This document shows, piece by piece, positions 7,480 through 18,393 of a stretch of DNA of 64,000 nt. The notes beneath the pieces are model-generated. The model ran no database searches. It was given only the letters and a program-made list of their open reading frames with translations, and was not told where the DNA came from. Source of the DNA: Iodobacter violaceini (GTDB taxonomy: Bacteria; Pseudomonadota; Gammaproteobacteria; Burkholderiales; Chitinibacteraceae). The stretch spans positions 277,481 to 341,480 of the forward strand of contig NZ_JAAOLX010000006.1 of assembly GCF_011601265.1 (NCBI RefSeq), read 5' to 3'. The stretch's first letter is position 1. The number at the start of each line of letters is the position of its first letter. The position numbers and the translations under genes were made by a program.

Positions 7480-8076
7480 GTGAATATCAATAGTCAATCT
7501 GCTAAATCCGAAGCGCGGCGTGTTATACGCCGCGCTCGTGCTTTGATCCCCCCCTTAGAAAGACATTCCGCAGAATCCGCTGTTGTTGCCATGGCAAAAC
7601 AGCTTGGGCTATTACGCCGGGGTTTAAAAATCGCCGCGTATATTCCTGCCGGAAGTGAGTTTTCCCCCTGGCTGTTAATGTTGAATGCGTTAGTGCGTGG
7701 GGTTGATGTGTATCTGCCCAAAGTGCCAAAGCGGGGAAGAAAATTAAGTTTTGTGCGTTTAGATTCAACTAATCGCTGGAAACTGGGGCCGCAAAATATT
7801 CTTGAGCCTTTGGGTGGTGAAATATGCCCGCCACGCAATTTGGATATTGTGTTTTTGCCTTTGCTGGGGTTTGATGCAAGTCTTGCGCGAATGGGGCAAG
7901 GCGGAGGCTATTATGATTGCACGTTTGAATTCAGACGTTTGCGGCAAAGCTGGAAAAAGCCCCGTTTAGTTGGCCTTGCATTTGATGTGCAGTATTTTGA
8001 GCAATTACCCGTAGATACTTGGGATTTACGTCTAGATTACATCTTGACTGGGAAAAAAGTTTGGCGGAAGCCATAG
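7480..8076 (+). CDS. 5-formyltetrahydrofolate cyclo-ligase
   Basis: A 198-residue member of the 5-FTHF cyclo-ligase (YgfA/Fau) family, which converts 5-formyl-THF to 5,10-methenyl-THF using ATP. Features include the basic N-terminal AKSEARRVIRRARALIP, the substrate region AAYIPAGSEFSPWLLM, and MGQGGGYYDCTF, the glycine-rich ATP-binding signature. It starts at a GTG (7480) just after 6S RNA; in E. coli 6S RNA is co-transcribed with this gene and processed out. Confidence 0.92.
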   Translation: MNINSQSAKSEARRVIRRARALIPPLERHSAESAVVAMAKQLGLLRRGLKIAAYIPAGSEFSPWLLMLNALVRGVDVYLPKVPKRGRKLSFVRLDSTNRWKLGPQNILEPLGGEICPPRNLDIVFLPLLGFDASLARMGQGGGYYDCTFEFRRLRQSWKKPRLVGLAFDVQYFEQLPVDTWDLRLDYILTGKKVWRKP

Positions 8077-8188
8077 TTATGTTGTTTTTTTGTAATTTTG
8101 CTTCTGTTAGTCTTTCTTTTTTAGAAAGTAAAAACAGTTCTCTCAGCAACTAGGCGGCAAAAATACGATTTTCATGAGAAAACGCAAA

Positions 8189-8212
8189 TTATTGCCATGA
8201 CAAAGGCAATAA
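8189..8212. promoter_or_regulatory. Inverted repeat TTATTGCC-N8-GGCAATAA upstream of the PTS genes
   Basis: A perfect 8-bp inverted repeat with an 8-nt spacer lies about 104 bp before the PTS fusion gene. There is no T-run, so it does not look like a terminator. The position suggests an operator for a sugar-responsive repressor (GntR or LacI type), but none is encoded in the window. A TTGACA at 8230-8235 lies just downstream, without a good matching -10. Confidence 0.4.
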
Positions 8213-8315
8213 ATACACAGTTATTTTTTTTGACATCGCACTAAACTACGTCGCGATTGGCCATAAAGCCAACATAGAGTCTCTACAAGCACTGCCCCCC
8301 AATAATGAGGTTGCC

Positions 8316-10865
8316 ATGAATAATTCGACTCAAGCCTCTCGGCTGGATCTTTTTGCACCGTTATCAGGTGTTGTTGTCGCGATAGAATCGGTTCCTGATC
8401 CGGTGTTTGCGCAAAAAATGGTGGGTGATGGAGTATCGATTGATCCAATTTCCAACCTGCTGCTTGCCCCTGTTGCGGGTAAAGTAACTCAGCTGCATTC
8501 ATCAAAACACGCCATTACCATCACAACTCCCGCTGGGATTGAAGTGCTGATTCATATTGGTTTAGATACCGTGATGCTGCGTGGCGAAGGATTTATGGCC
8601 AAAGTGGCTGAAGGCGCTGAAGTAAAAGTGGGTCAGCCTCTGATCGAGTTTGATGCCGATTTGGTTGCTCGCAAAGCTTTGAGTTTGCTGACCCAAATCG
8701 TGATTACAACAGGCGATAAGGTTGTTAAATATATTCCAACGATTAAAAAAACGATCACTGCAGGCCAGGATATCGTGCTGTCTCTGGATTTAGCCGGTGC
8801 AACCGTGGTGGGACAGGCTGTTGCTGCTGATGCAGCGATTCAATCTGCTGCAGTGATTGTGCCAAACCCAACAGGCTTGCATGCACGTCCTGCTGCAGTG
8901 TTAGCAAATACAGCTAAAACATTTAAATCTGATTTAAAACTGGTGCGTGCCGGAGACGAGGCAAATGCGAAGTCGGTTGTCTCCATTATGGGTCTTGAAG
9001 TACAGCATGGTGATTCGGTCTTTGTAAAAGCGACCGGTCCTGATGCTGCTCAGGCTGCAAAAGCCCTGGCTGAGCTGATTGCCAGTGGTTCCGGAGAAGA
9101 TTGTGGTGGCGTGTTGCCGCCGGTTGCTGCAAAGCATTTGCCTAAGCCGCAAACTCGTCCTGCACTGAAATCGAATGATCCTAATATGCTGATGGGTGTT
9201 TCTGCTTCACCAGGTCTTGCAGTAGGGCATATTTATCAGGTTAAGCAAGAAGTTATCGATGTTGTTGAATCAGGTGATGTACCTGAGCTGGAAAAACGTC
9301 GCCTTGAAAATGCATTGAAAGAAGCGTACCAGCAGCTTGAGGCGTTAAAAGGTGAAATTGCCGATCCGGCAAAAGCAGAAATTTTTGCTGCACACCAGGA
9401 ATTACTGTCAGACCCTGATTTGCTGGATCTGGCAACGGCCGGTATCAGCAAGGGTAAGAGTGCAGGATTTGCATGGCGCGCGGCGTTTACCAATTATGCA
9501 GATAAGCTTGCTAAGCTGAAAAATGAAGTTTTAGCTGGCCGTGCCAATGATATTCGCGATATAGGCCGCCGCGTTTTGCGTTTGATTGCTGGCATTAAAG
9601 AAGCGGCACTTGAAGTACCAAATGATGCCATTTTGATTGCAGAAGACCTGACTCCATCCGATACCGCTTCGCTGGATCGCAACAAAGTACTTGGTTTTTG
9701 TACGATTGGTGGCGGTGCAACCAGCCACGTTGCTATTTTGGCACGCTCTTTGAATATCCCTGCAATTTGTGGGATTGAAGAGGCCGCATTGCAATTGGCA
9801 AATGGCACGCCTGTGATTCTGGAAGGCAGCAAAGGCTGTTTGCGTTTAAACCCTTCCAGTGAGGAAATCAGCAGCATCCGTGAGCGCCAGGTCAAGCTTG
9901 CTAAGCGCCAGGCTGAAGAATTGGAGTCTGCGTTTGAGCCGGCAACCACCACAGATGGTATCTGTGTTGAAGTTGTGGCCAATATTGGTGGACTTGAAGA
10001 AGCTCAGCAATCGGTGAAGCTGGGCGGTGAAGGTGTTGGTTTACTTCGCAGCGAGTTCTTGTACCTTGAGCGCACAGATGCGCCAACTGAAGCAGAACAA
10101 GACAAAATCTACAGCGATATTGCTAAATCACTGGGTAAAGACCGCACCTTTGTTGTGCGTACGCTGGATGTGGGTGGTGATAAGCCGCTGCCTTACTTGC
10201 CTATGCCTGCAGAAGAAAATCCATTCCTGGGTGTACGTGGCGTACGCTTGTGCCTGGCAGAGCCAGAATTATTGCATACACAAATTCGCGCGATTTTGCG
10301 CTCGGCTGAGCATGCCAAGTTAGCCATCATGTTCCCGATGATTACGTCTTTAGAAGAAGTGCGTGAAGTTAAGCGTATTGTTGCAGAAGAAAAAGCGGCT
10401 CTGGGCATCACCGCTCAGGTACAGGTTGGGATTATGGTTGAAGTCCCTGCCACAGCCGTGATGGCAGAAATTTTTGCCCGCGAAGTTGATTTCTTCTCGA
10501 TTGGTACTAACGATTTAACCCAGTACACACTGGCGATGGATCGTGGTCATCCAAAACTGGCTAAAGAAGCGGATGCCATGCATCCGGGCGTATTACGTTT
10601 GATTGCCAACACAGTAAAAGGCGCGCACACCCATGGTAAGTGGGTTGGTGTTTGCGGTGGTATTGCATCTGACCCGGCTGCAGTTCCATTACTGATTGGT
10701 ATGGGCGTTGATGAGTTGTCGGTGAGCGTTCCTGCTATCCCTGCTGTGAAAGCGCTGGTACGTAAACTTTCAAAAGTGGAATGCCAGAAGCTGGCTGCAG
10801 AAGTATTGCAAATGGGTACTGTAGCTGAAGTTCGTGCCCGTTTAGCCCAGCAAATAACAGATTAA
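8316..10865 (+). CDS. nagF: Multiphosphoryl PTS protein EIIA-HPr-EI
   Basis: An 849-residue fusion of three phosphotransfer domains. EIIA-Glc-like residues 10-150 include VLIHIGLDTV with phospho-His80 and the partner His65. HPr at about 178-260 includes NPTGLHARPA with His189. Enzyme I spans about 290-849, with GGGATSHVAILARSLNIPA (His470), the PEP-binding FRTxxxxRS-type region VVRTLDVGGDKPLPY, and the catalytic VCGG cysteine near the C-terminus. It would carry phosphate from PEP all the way to the EIIB of the permease 430 bp downstream. This layout matches NagF/FruB-type proteins of GlcNAc systems in Pseudomonas and Neisseriales; the GlcNAc assignment rests on the neighbouring permease. Confidence 0.92.
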   Translation: MNNSTQASRLDLFAPLSGVVVAIESVPDPVFAQKMVGDGVSIDPISNLLLAPVAGKVTQLHSSKHAITITTPAGIEVLIHIGLDTVMLRGEGFMAKVAEGAEVKVGQPLIEFDADLVARKALSLLTQIVITTGDKVVKYIPTIKKTITAGQDIVLSLDLAGATVVGQAVAADAAIQSAAVIVPNPTGLHARPAAVLANTAKTFKSDLKLVRAGDEANAKSVVSIMGLEVQHGDSVFVKATGPDAAQAAKALAELIASGSGEDCGGVLPPVAAKHLPKPQTRPALKSNDPNMLMGVSASPGLAVGHIYQVKQEVIDVVESGDVPELEKRRLENALKEAYQQLEALKGEIADPAKAEIFAAHQELLSDPDLLDLATAGISKGKSAGFAWRAAFTNYADKLAKLKNEVLAGRANDIRDIGRRVLRLIAGIKEAALEVPNDAILIAEDLTPSDTASLDRNKVLGFCTIGGGATSHVAILARSLNIPAICGIEEAALQLANGTPVILEGSKGCLRLNPSSEEISSIRERQVKLAKRQAEELESAFEPATTTDGICVEVVANIGGLEEAQQSVKLGGEGVGLLRSEFLYLERTDAPTEAEQDKIYSDIAKSLGKDRTFVVRTLDVGGDKPLPYLPMPAEENPFLGVRGVRLCLAEPELLHTQIRAILRSAEHAKLAIMFPMITSLEEVREVKRIVAEEKAALGITAQVQVGIMVEVPATAVMAEIFAREVDFFSIGTNDLTQYTLAMDRGHPKLAKEADAMHPGVLRLIANTVKGAHTHGKWVGVCGGIASDPAAVPLLIGMGVDELSVSVPAIPAVKALVRKLSKVECQKLAAEVLQMGTVAEVRARLAQQITD

Positions 10866-10874
10866 ATTATGCTG

Positions 10875-10900
10875 AAAACAGGCCGGAAGCGGCCTGTTTT
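10875..10900 (+). terminator. Terminator or attenuator between PTS genes
   Basis: AAAACAGGCC and GGCCTGTTTT form a perfect 10-bp stem with a GGAAGC loop, 10 bp after the EIIA-HPr-EI stop. It lies inside the PTS cluster, so partial read-through or a separate downstream promoter is implied. Confidence 0.8.
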
Positions 10901-10987
10901 GTCAAGCGTATAGGTCAATGTCTTGCTTCACGGTTCATGCGGTATTCTATGGATTGTGGTATTACATGTCATACGTGAGAATTAACA

Positions 10988-11239
10988 GTGGAAAAAGTAA
11001 ATACAATGAGCGATAGCTTTCCTATTCTGTTGGTGGCAGCCCTTGGTGGATGGAGCAATATTCGCTCCTTAGAAACTGTGGCTTTGACTCGTTTAAGGGT
11101 GGATTTGATCGATGAGAGCCGTTTTGATGCAGGGCGTTTACAGCAGGCTGGTGTATTAGCTGTGATGCCTTTTGCAAATCATGTCTATCATTTGCTGATT
11201 GGCCCTGAAGCACCGCGTTATATGGAAATCCTGTCTTAA
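10988..11239 (+). CDS. Stand-alone EIIB-like protein lacking the active cysteine
   Basis: An 83-residue protein that covers one glucose-family EIIB domain: AALGGWSNIRSLETVALTRLRVDLIDESRFDAGRLQQAGVLAVMP with the terminal HVYHLLIG. True EIIB domains have DACITRLR, whose Cys accepts the phosphate. Here the aligned residue is Ala32 (ALTRLR), so it cannot be phosphorylated in the normal way. It resembles the C-terminal extra domain of the downstream permease more than a catalytic EIIB. The start may be the GTG at 10988 (GAGAA upstream) or the ATG at 11006. A regulatory or structural role in the PTS is an inference. Confidence 0.8.
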   Translation: MEKVNTMSDSFPILLVAALGGWSNIRSLETVALTRLRVDLIDESRFDAGRLQQAGVLAVMPFANHVYHLLIGPEAPRYMEILS

Positions 11240-11295
11240 TCTTGATTGATGCCCTGGCGGCTTTTTGCGCCTGAGCTGGGTCGTACGGAGAAATT

Positions 11296-13059
11296 ATGTT
11301 TAAGAACGCATTTGCATTCTTACAGAAAATCGGCAAGTCGCTGATGTTACCGGTGTCAGTATTGCCGGTTGCTGGCCTGTTGCTTGGATTTGGTGCATCC
11401 AATTTTTCCTTCTTGCCGGATGTGGTCTCACACCTGATGGCAGCGGGTGGTGGCGCGATTTTTGGTAACTTAGCGCTGATTTTTGCAATTGGTGTAGCGC
11501 TGGGCTTAACCGAAAATGATGGCGTTGCTGCTATTGCGGCTGTTGTAGGTTATGTTGTGCTGCTGGCAACGATGGGCGTAATGGCCCCTGTGCTGGGCAC
11601 AGAGCCAGCGATGGTCATGGGCATGAAGGCAATGGAAACCGGCGTATTTGGCGGGATTATCGCTGGTGCTCTGGCAGCTGGCCTGTTCAACAAATACTAT
11701 CGTATCGAGTTGCCCCCTTACCTTGGCTTCTTTGCAGGTAAGCGTTTTGTGCCGATTGCAACCGGTATCGCCGCGATTTTTGTTGGCGTGATCTTGTCGC
11801 TGATCTGGCCTCCGATCCAGGGCGTGATTAAAAGCTTCTCGCAATGGGCTGCGTATGCTGATCCGCGTATCGCTGCAACGCTTTATGGTTTTGTAGAACG
11901 GATGCTGGTGCCGTTTGGTCTGCATCATATCTGGAATGTACCGTTCTTCTTTGAAATCGGTAGTTACGTGGTGGATGGCAAGCCTGCTGTTCATGGCGAT
12001 ATTGCACGCTTCTTTGCGGGTGATCCTACTGCCGGTATCTTGTCTGGTGCGTTCTTGTTCAAAATGTTTGGTTTGCCAGCGGCTGCAGTTGCAATTTGGC
12101 ATACGGCTAAACCTGAAAACCGCGTAAAGATCGGCGGTATTATGATTTCAGCTGCGCTGACTTCATTTATGACGGGTATTACCGAGCCAATTGAATTTGC
12201 TTTCTTGTTTGTAGCTCCACAGCTCTACGTTATTCATGCTTTCCTGGCTGCATCTACCCAGTTTGTTGCTAACTCGCTCAATATCCATATGGGCTTTAGC
12301 TTCTCGCAAGGTGGTATCGACTTCCTGATGTTTAACGCTTTGGGTAAATACGCGCAAAACTGGTGGTTAATTCTGCCTCTGGGCGCGGTTTACGCAGCGA
12401 TTTACTACTCGGTATTCCGTTTTGTGATTGTGAAACTCAATCTGAAAACGCCGGGCCGTGAAGACGAAACTGCAGAAGAACATGTTGTGGATAGCAGCGA
12501 GCATGGTCGTGCACGTGAATTAGTGCTGGCATTTGGTGGTCGCAGCAATATCAGTGGTCTGGATGCATGTATTACCCGTTTGCGTATTTCGGTTAAAGAT
12601 ATCTCGAAAGTGAACCAGCCAAAGCTGAAAGCCATGGGCGCTGCCGGTGTGATGGTGGTGGGCAATGGTATTCAGGCTATTTTTGGTACGCAATCAGACA
12701 ATCTGAAATCCGATATGGTTAATTACCTGAAAGTAGCTGGCCCTGAAGCGGATGCAGTGACTGCTCCTGTGCAACAAGCCGCAACAGCGGGCGTGCAGGC
12801 GGCGGCAGCAACTTCCTCAGGCGATATCAACGGTAAAGCCATGCAAATTCAGGCGGCATTGGGTGGTATTGCCAATATCCGCAAGCTGGAAGCCATTGCA
12901 GGTACTCGTTTACGTGTAGAGCTTGCAGATGCTTCACGTCTTGATGAAGCCGCTTTAAAAGCAGCGGGGGTAGAAGGCGTGATGCCACAGGGTGAACAAG
13001 TATTCCACCTGATTGTGGGGCAACAGGCCGGTGATGTTGCTAGTGCCTTAGCAAAATAA
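11296..13059 (+). CDS. nagE: GlcNAc-type PTS permease EIIC-EIIB-EIIB'
   Basis: A 587-residue inner-membrane transporter. Residues 1 to about 385 are the glucose-superfamily EIIC domain, with [20 protein letters not shown], the [15 protein letters not shown] substrate motif and [17 protein letters not shown] follows at about 405-480 with LDACITRLR and phospho-Cys425. A second EIIB-like domain at about 512-587 aligns ([21 protein letters not shown]) but has Ala535 at the cysteine position. An Ala/Gln-rich linker joins the two. Similarity to NagE-type permeases and linkage to a NagF-type donor point to N-acetylglucosamine; glucose is the alternative. It lies 56 bp after the small EIIB-like gene and ends at a strong terminator. 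Confidence 0.9.
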   Translation: MFKNAFAFLQKIGKSLMLPVSVLPVAGLLLGFGASNFSFLPDVVSHLMAAGGGAIFGNLALIFAIGVALGLTENDGVAAIAAVVGYVVLLATMGVMAPVLGTEPAMVMGMKAMETGVFGGIIAGALAAGLFNKYYRIELPPYLGFFAGKRFVPIATGIAAIFVGVILSLIWPPIQGVIKSFSQWAAYADPRIAATLYGFVERMLVPFGLHHIWNVPFFFEIGSYVVDGKPAVHGDIARFFAGDPTAGILSGAFLFKMFGLPAAAVAIWHTAKPENRVKIGGIMISAALTSFMTGITEPIEFAFLFVAPQLYVIHAFLAASTQFVANSLNIHMGFSFSQGGIDFLMFNALGKYAQNWWLILPLGAVYAAIYYSVFRFVIVKLNLKTPGREDETAEEHVVDSSEHGRARELVLAFGGRSNISGLDACITRLRISVKDISKVNQPKLKAMGAAGVMVVGNGIQAIFGTQSDNLKSDMVNYLKVAGPEADAVTAPVQQAATAGVQAAAATSSGDINGKAMQIQAALGGIANIRKLEAIAGTRLRVELADASRLDEAALKAAGVEGVMPQGEQVFHLIVGQQAGDVASALAK

Positions 13060-13075
13060 AAGCTTAATGTTCTAT

Positions 13076-13106
13076 AAAAACCCGCCAGTGATGGCGGGTT
13101 TTTTTG
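13076..13106 (+). terminator. Terminator after nagE
   Basis: AAAAACCCGCC and GGCGGGTTTTT pair round AGTGAT, followed by more T. It ends the PTS cluster. Confidence 0.9.
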
Positions 13107-13164
13107 TTTAAATACGGAGTGATGGTAAGCTGGCTGTTAAAGTATCTTGCAAACAAAGATAAAT

Positions 13165-13824
13165 ATGAATGCTTTTGAGCGTGATGGTTTTGCTTTGGTT
13201 TCTGCCATATTCAGCCCTGCTGAATGCAGAGCCATTGCCGGGCAGATTGAAACAATGCGTTGTGCCTCTGCCGGTACGCGGCGTTTATTATTGCAGGACG
13301 GGTGCCGCTCTCTGGCTGTAAAAATCCGCCAGCATCCGGCTTTGTCATCATTGTTGTCTGGCATGGTTGCGGTGCAGTGCACCTTTTTTGAAAAATCTGC
13401 TTCCCGCAATTGGCTTGTCGCAGTGCATCAGGATTTAAGTATTCCTGTGGCAAAGCGTATTGAGCATCCGGCATTACAGGGTTGGTCAGTTAAAGAAGAC
13501 CAGTTGTATGTACAAGCCCCTGTGGAGGTATTGCAGCAGCTGATTGCGGTGAGGATACATCTTGATAGCTGCGGGGCAGAGGATGGCCCGCTGCGTCTTG
13601 TGCCAGGATCGCATTTGCAGGGCTTGGTGACGGCAGAGGATGCTGCCAATGCCCGTCGGCAAGAAACCGTCTGTGTGGCAGACGCAGGCAGCGCATTGCT
13701 GATGCGGCCTTTACTTTTGCATTCATCTTCAAAATCATCAGGTACAAGCCAGCGCAGGGTTTTGCATTATCTGTTTGCTCCTTCAGCGTTGCCTTTGGGG
13801 CTTTGCTGGAGCGATACAGTTTGA
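13165..13824 (+). CDS. Phytanoyl-CoA dioxygenase-family protein
   Basis: A 219-residue Fe(II)/2-oxoglutarate dioxygenase-like protein. It opens with FERDGFALVSAIFSPAECRAI, typical of PhyH proteins. The iron-binding HxD is in VAVHQDLSIP, DGPLRLVPGSHLQG is the conserved core strand, and the distal His lies in LLLHSSSKS followed by the RRVLHYLFAP arginine that binds 2-oxoglutarate. The metal and cosubstrate residues appear intact, so it is probably active; the substrate is unknown. The ATG at 13165 is preferred to an upstream TTG at 13147. It is a single gene after the PTS terminator. Confidence 0.85.
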   Translation: MNAFERDGFALVSAIFSPAECRAIAGQIETMRCASAGTRRLLLQDGCRSLAVKIRQHPALSSLLSGMVAVQCTFFEKSASRNWLVAVHQDLSIPVAKRIEHPALQGWSVKEDQLYVQAPVEVLQQLIAVRIHLDSCGAEDGPLRLVPGSHLQGLVTAEDAANARRQETVCVADAGSALLMRPLLLHSSSKSSGTSQRRVLHYLFAPSALPLGLCWSDTV

Positions 13825-13854
13825 TTGAGGTATTTGTTTGATTATTGATCGTAC

Positions 13855-13882
13855 GGAAACGTGATATTTTTTGTGAGTCAGA
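13855..13882 (+). promoter_or_regulatory. Possible ECF/sigma-E-like promoter before pspC
   Basis: GGAAAC at 13855-13860 and TCAGA at 13878-13882 are spaced 17 bp apart, resembling the GGAAC/TCAGA pattern of extracytoplasmic-stress sigma factors. It lies about 30 bp upstream of the PspC gene, whose family responds to envelope stress. Short motifs of this kind occur by chance. Confidence 0.27.
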
Positions 13883-13914
13883 AGTTAAACCGCAGGATTA
13901 ACGAGGAAGAAACC

Positions 13915-14109
13915 ATGAATAAAGTCTTACGCAGAAGCCGCGATGATCAATGGATTGCAGGGGTAATGGGCGGGCTGGCAGATTATCTGGGAATAGGTTC
14001 GGGCAAGCTGCGGTTGATTTTTGTGATTGTGTCTTGTCTTTCAGCCGCATTTCCAGGCATTTTTGTATATTTGATTCTGTGGTTTTTGATGCCAAAGCAG
14101 GGCGCCTGA
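13915..14109 (+). CDS. PspC-domain membrane protein
   Basis: A 64-residue PspC domain: VLRRSRDDQWIAGVMGGLADYLGIGSGKLRLIFVIVSCLSAAFPGIFVYLILWFLMPKQ. The amphipathic GVMGGLADYLG segment followed by one transmembrane helix with a proline is diagnostic. PspC proteins sense or buffer inner-membrane stress. No pspA or pspB is nearby, so it is an orphan. The ATG at 13915 has a clear AGGA ribosome binding site 8 bp upstream. Confidence 0.9.
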   Translation: MNKVLRRSRDDQWIAGVMGGLADYLGIGSGKLRLIFVIVSCLSAAFPGIFVYLILWFLMPKQGA

Positions 14110-14153
14110 TTATTAACATGGCTTCATTGTGCTTCTAATTAAAGGCGCTGAAT

Positions 14154-14663
14154 TTGACTTTACTTACTCTTAATCGCGGTGTTTATGCCAATGTGCAAAT
14201 CAGGCCGCGGTGGCCTGCTCAGCAGGTGCAGGTAGATTCAGATGCATTTAGCAAATTGCAGCGAATTCAGACGAATTTACCTGAGCATATTGGTTTGATT
14301 TTGACCCGGGCATACGAAAAAAAAGAATCTCAGCTTGGTTTTGCCCGCAATAAGTTTCGTGCTCTGGGTATCAGCGCTTTTCGCTTTCTTTACTCCAGCA
14401 GGCAAGGTGAGATCGCTGCCATTTTTGGAAGTAATGGCCACGACGTGGATGGCACACATATTGATGTGTCCTTTCTTCTGCATGGGCGTCGTGTACGGCT
14501 ATTGCCTCTGAGCGTGTTTACGCCTTTGTTTTGGCAAAAACGCCGGGTGGAGCGATACGCACTTCCGCTGTGTCAGGTGAAAGAGGCCCTTATTAAAGAG
14601 GGTTTTCGAATTCACTTAAATTTAACTGAAAGCCTGCAAATCCATTGTGATCTTGTTGTGTAA
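14154..14663 (+). CDS. Hypothetical protein, 169 residues
   Basis: I do not recognise this protein. It starts at TTG 14154 with AAAGG 8 bp upstream and runs 169 residues. It has no signal peptide or transmembrane segment. Notable segments are EHIGLILTRAYEKKESQLGFARNKFRALG, FRFLYSSRQGEIAAIFGSNGHDVDGTHIDVSFLLHGRRVRLLPLSVF, and a basic FWQKRRVERYA. The NGHDVDGTHID patch recalls, but does not match, the HxxGxAxD metal site of M15 DD-peptidases (spacing is off by one). It sits 44 bp after pspC and is closed by a terminator, so it is a plausible expressed gene. Confidence 0.68.
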   Translation: MTLLTLNRGVYANVQIRPRWPAQQVQVDSDAFSKLQRIQTNLPEHIGLILTRAYEKKESQLGFARNKFRALGISAFRFLYSSRQGEIAAIFGSNGHDVDGTHIDVSFLLHGRRVRLLPLSVFTPLFWQKRRVERYALPLCQVKEALIKEGFRIHLNLTESLQIHCDLVV

Positions 14664-14741
14664 ATGTATTTAAATCAGCTCACGATTCAGCTGTTGAATA
14701 TTGGCTGTGTCCACGTCCTTACTCTCATATTGAAGTGCATA

Positions 14742-14777
14742 AAAAACCCATCGCCCTAAGGACGATGGGTTTTTTTG
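14742..14777. terminator. Bidirectional terminator
   Basis: AAAAAACCCATCG and CGATGGGTTTTTT form a 13-bp stem round CCCTAAGGA. It lies between convergent genes (14154-14663 plus, fadH minus) and has T-runs in both directions. Confidence 0.9.
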
Positions 14778-14792
14778 AGGGGCTTGAATAAT

Positions 14793-16829
<2,037 letters not shown>

Positions 16830-16999
16830 TTATATTGATTAAAAATCAAGCTGATTTATCTTTTTTCTTGGTGCTTAATAGCTGCGTTCAGGCCGAAATT
16901 GTGGCGTTTCTAAACGATTGTTTGAATTAACATTAGCCTGATTTCTCTTGCTTGTCCTATTGGGGTTTACCAGCAGAGAGCCAGAGATGGCGTGTTTGC

Positions 17000-17014
17000 T
17001 TACCATTTTGGTAA
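17000..17014. promoter_or_regulatory. Dyad TTACCA-TTT-TGGTAA in the fadH/ampG divergent region
   Basis: A perfect 6-bp inverted repeat around TTT lies in the 298-bp gap between the divergent fadH and ampG-like genes. It could be an operator for either. The remainder of 16812-17109 is A/T-rich with no other recognisable element. Confidence 0.33.
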
Positions 17015-17109
17015 AAATAGCCTGTGTATTTTTTAATAATGCGCGAAGCTATGGCCTTGAAATGTTGAATTTAAGGTAAGGTAATGCCTCTTTTTTACCG
17101 CCAGATACT

Positions 17110-18372
17110 ATGACTACTACTCACTGGAAATCACTCTTGTTCTCCCGGCGCATGCTGATCTGTGTGTTTACCGGATTTGCCTCGGGTTTACCTCTGTATA
17201 TCCTGATTAACTTAGTCCCTGCGTGGTTAAAAAGCGAAGGTGTTAATTTAAAAGCGATTGGCTTTTTTGCGCTGATTCAATTCCCATTTACATGGAAATT
17301 TATCTGGGCCCCTTTATTGGACCGCTATGCGGTGCCGGGGCTGGGGCGGCGGCGTGGCTGGATGTTGCTCACCCAGCTCTCCTTGCTGGTTTTAATCGCC
17401 TCATTTGGCCTATTTAACCCCAAGCTGGATTTATGGTCGATTGCTTACTTGGCCATGGCTTTAGCCTTCTTTAGCGCCAGCCAGGATATTGTGCTCGACG
17501 CTTATCGTCGTGAAATTTTAAGTGATGAAGAATTGGGGCTTGGTACATCGGTCCATGTGAATGCCTATCGCATTGCCAGCCTGATTCCCGGCGCTTTTTC
17601 TCTGATCCTGGCGGATCATCTGCCGTGGGCGCAGGTATTTATGATTACTGGCTTGTTTATGCTGCCGGGTATTGCGATGACACTTTTGGTCAGCGAGCCA
17701 CAATTAGTTCGCCCGCCTAAAACACTGCGTGAAGCCGTAATCGAGCCTTTCCATGAGTTTATGACCCGCCATGGCTGGCGTAATGCCATGTGGATTCTGG
17801 CCTTTATCTTTTTATATAAATTAGGCGACAGCATGGCCACCGCCTTGGCTACGCCGTTTTATTTAGAGTTGGGTTTTAGTAAAACAGAAATCGGTGTCAT
17901 CGCTAAAAATGCAGGACTGTGGCCTGCGGTATTTGGCGGCATTGTGGGCGGTGTGTGGATGTTAAAGCTGGGTATTAACCGTGCTCTGTGGGTATTTGGT
18001 GTGGTGCAGGTTGTATCCATTTTAGGTTTTGCATGGCTGGCAACCGTGGGTGCAGATAAAGTAGCGCTGGCCATGGTGATTGCATTTGAAGCCTTGGGTG
18101 TTGGACTGGGCACCGCGGCATTTACGGCCTACATTGCCAGAACCACCGATCCGCGTTATACCGCCACCCAATTTGCGCTGTTTACTAGTTTGGCTGCCGT
18201 ACCCCGCACCTTTATCAATGCCAGCACCGGCTGGTTGGTTGAGCAAATGGGCTGGATTAGCTTCTTCTTCCTCTGCACCGCGCTGGCGATCCCGGGCATG
18301 CTGCTGTTGTTTAAAGTAGCACCGTGGAATAGTGGATCAGAGAGAGAGAAAAGTGTGCAGACGCAGAGTTAA
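17110..18372 (+). CDS. ampG: AmpG-like MFS muropeptide permease
   Basis: A 420-residue major-facilitator protein with about 12 hydrophobic helices. The N-terminal block GFASGLPLYILINLVPAWLKSEGVNLKAIGFFALIQFPFTWKFIWAPLLDRY is close to AmpG, as is the ASQDIVLDAYRREIL segment at about residue 125. AmpG imports GlcNAc-anhydro-muropeptides from the periplasm for cell-wall recycling. No ampD or ampC is adjacent, so the substrate is inferred from family similarity. It is convergent with xth. Confidence 0.87.
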   Translation: MTTTHWKSLLFSRRMLICVFTGFASGLPLYILINLVPAWLKSEGVNLKAIGFFALIQFPFTWKFIWAPLLDRYAVPGLGRRRGWMLLTQLSLLVLIASFGLFNPKLDLWSIAYLAMALAFFSASQDIVLDAYRREILSDEELGLGTSVHVNAYRIASLIPGAFSLILADHLPWAQVFMITGLFMLPGIAMTLLVSEPQLVRPPKTLREAVIEPFHEFMTRHGWRNAMWILAFIFLYKLGDSMATALATPFYLELGFSKTEIGVIAKNAGLWPAVFGGIVGGVWMLKLGINRALWVFGVVQVVSILGFAWLATVGADKVALAMVIAFEALGVGLGTAAFTAYIARTTDPRYTATQFALFTSLAAVPRTFINASTGWLVEQMGWISFFFLCTALAIPGMLLLFKVAPWNSGSEREKSVQTQS

Positions 18373-18393
18373 ATCAGAATAAATCGCTAAACT

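Noticed and set aside
8230..8258. Sigma-70 promoter with TTGACA before the PTS fusion gene
   Set aside because: The -35 is perfect but no acceptable -10 lies 16-18 bp downstream, so I did not list it as a promoter.
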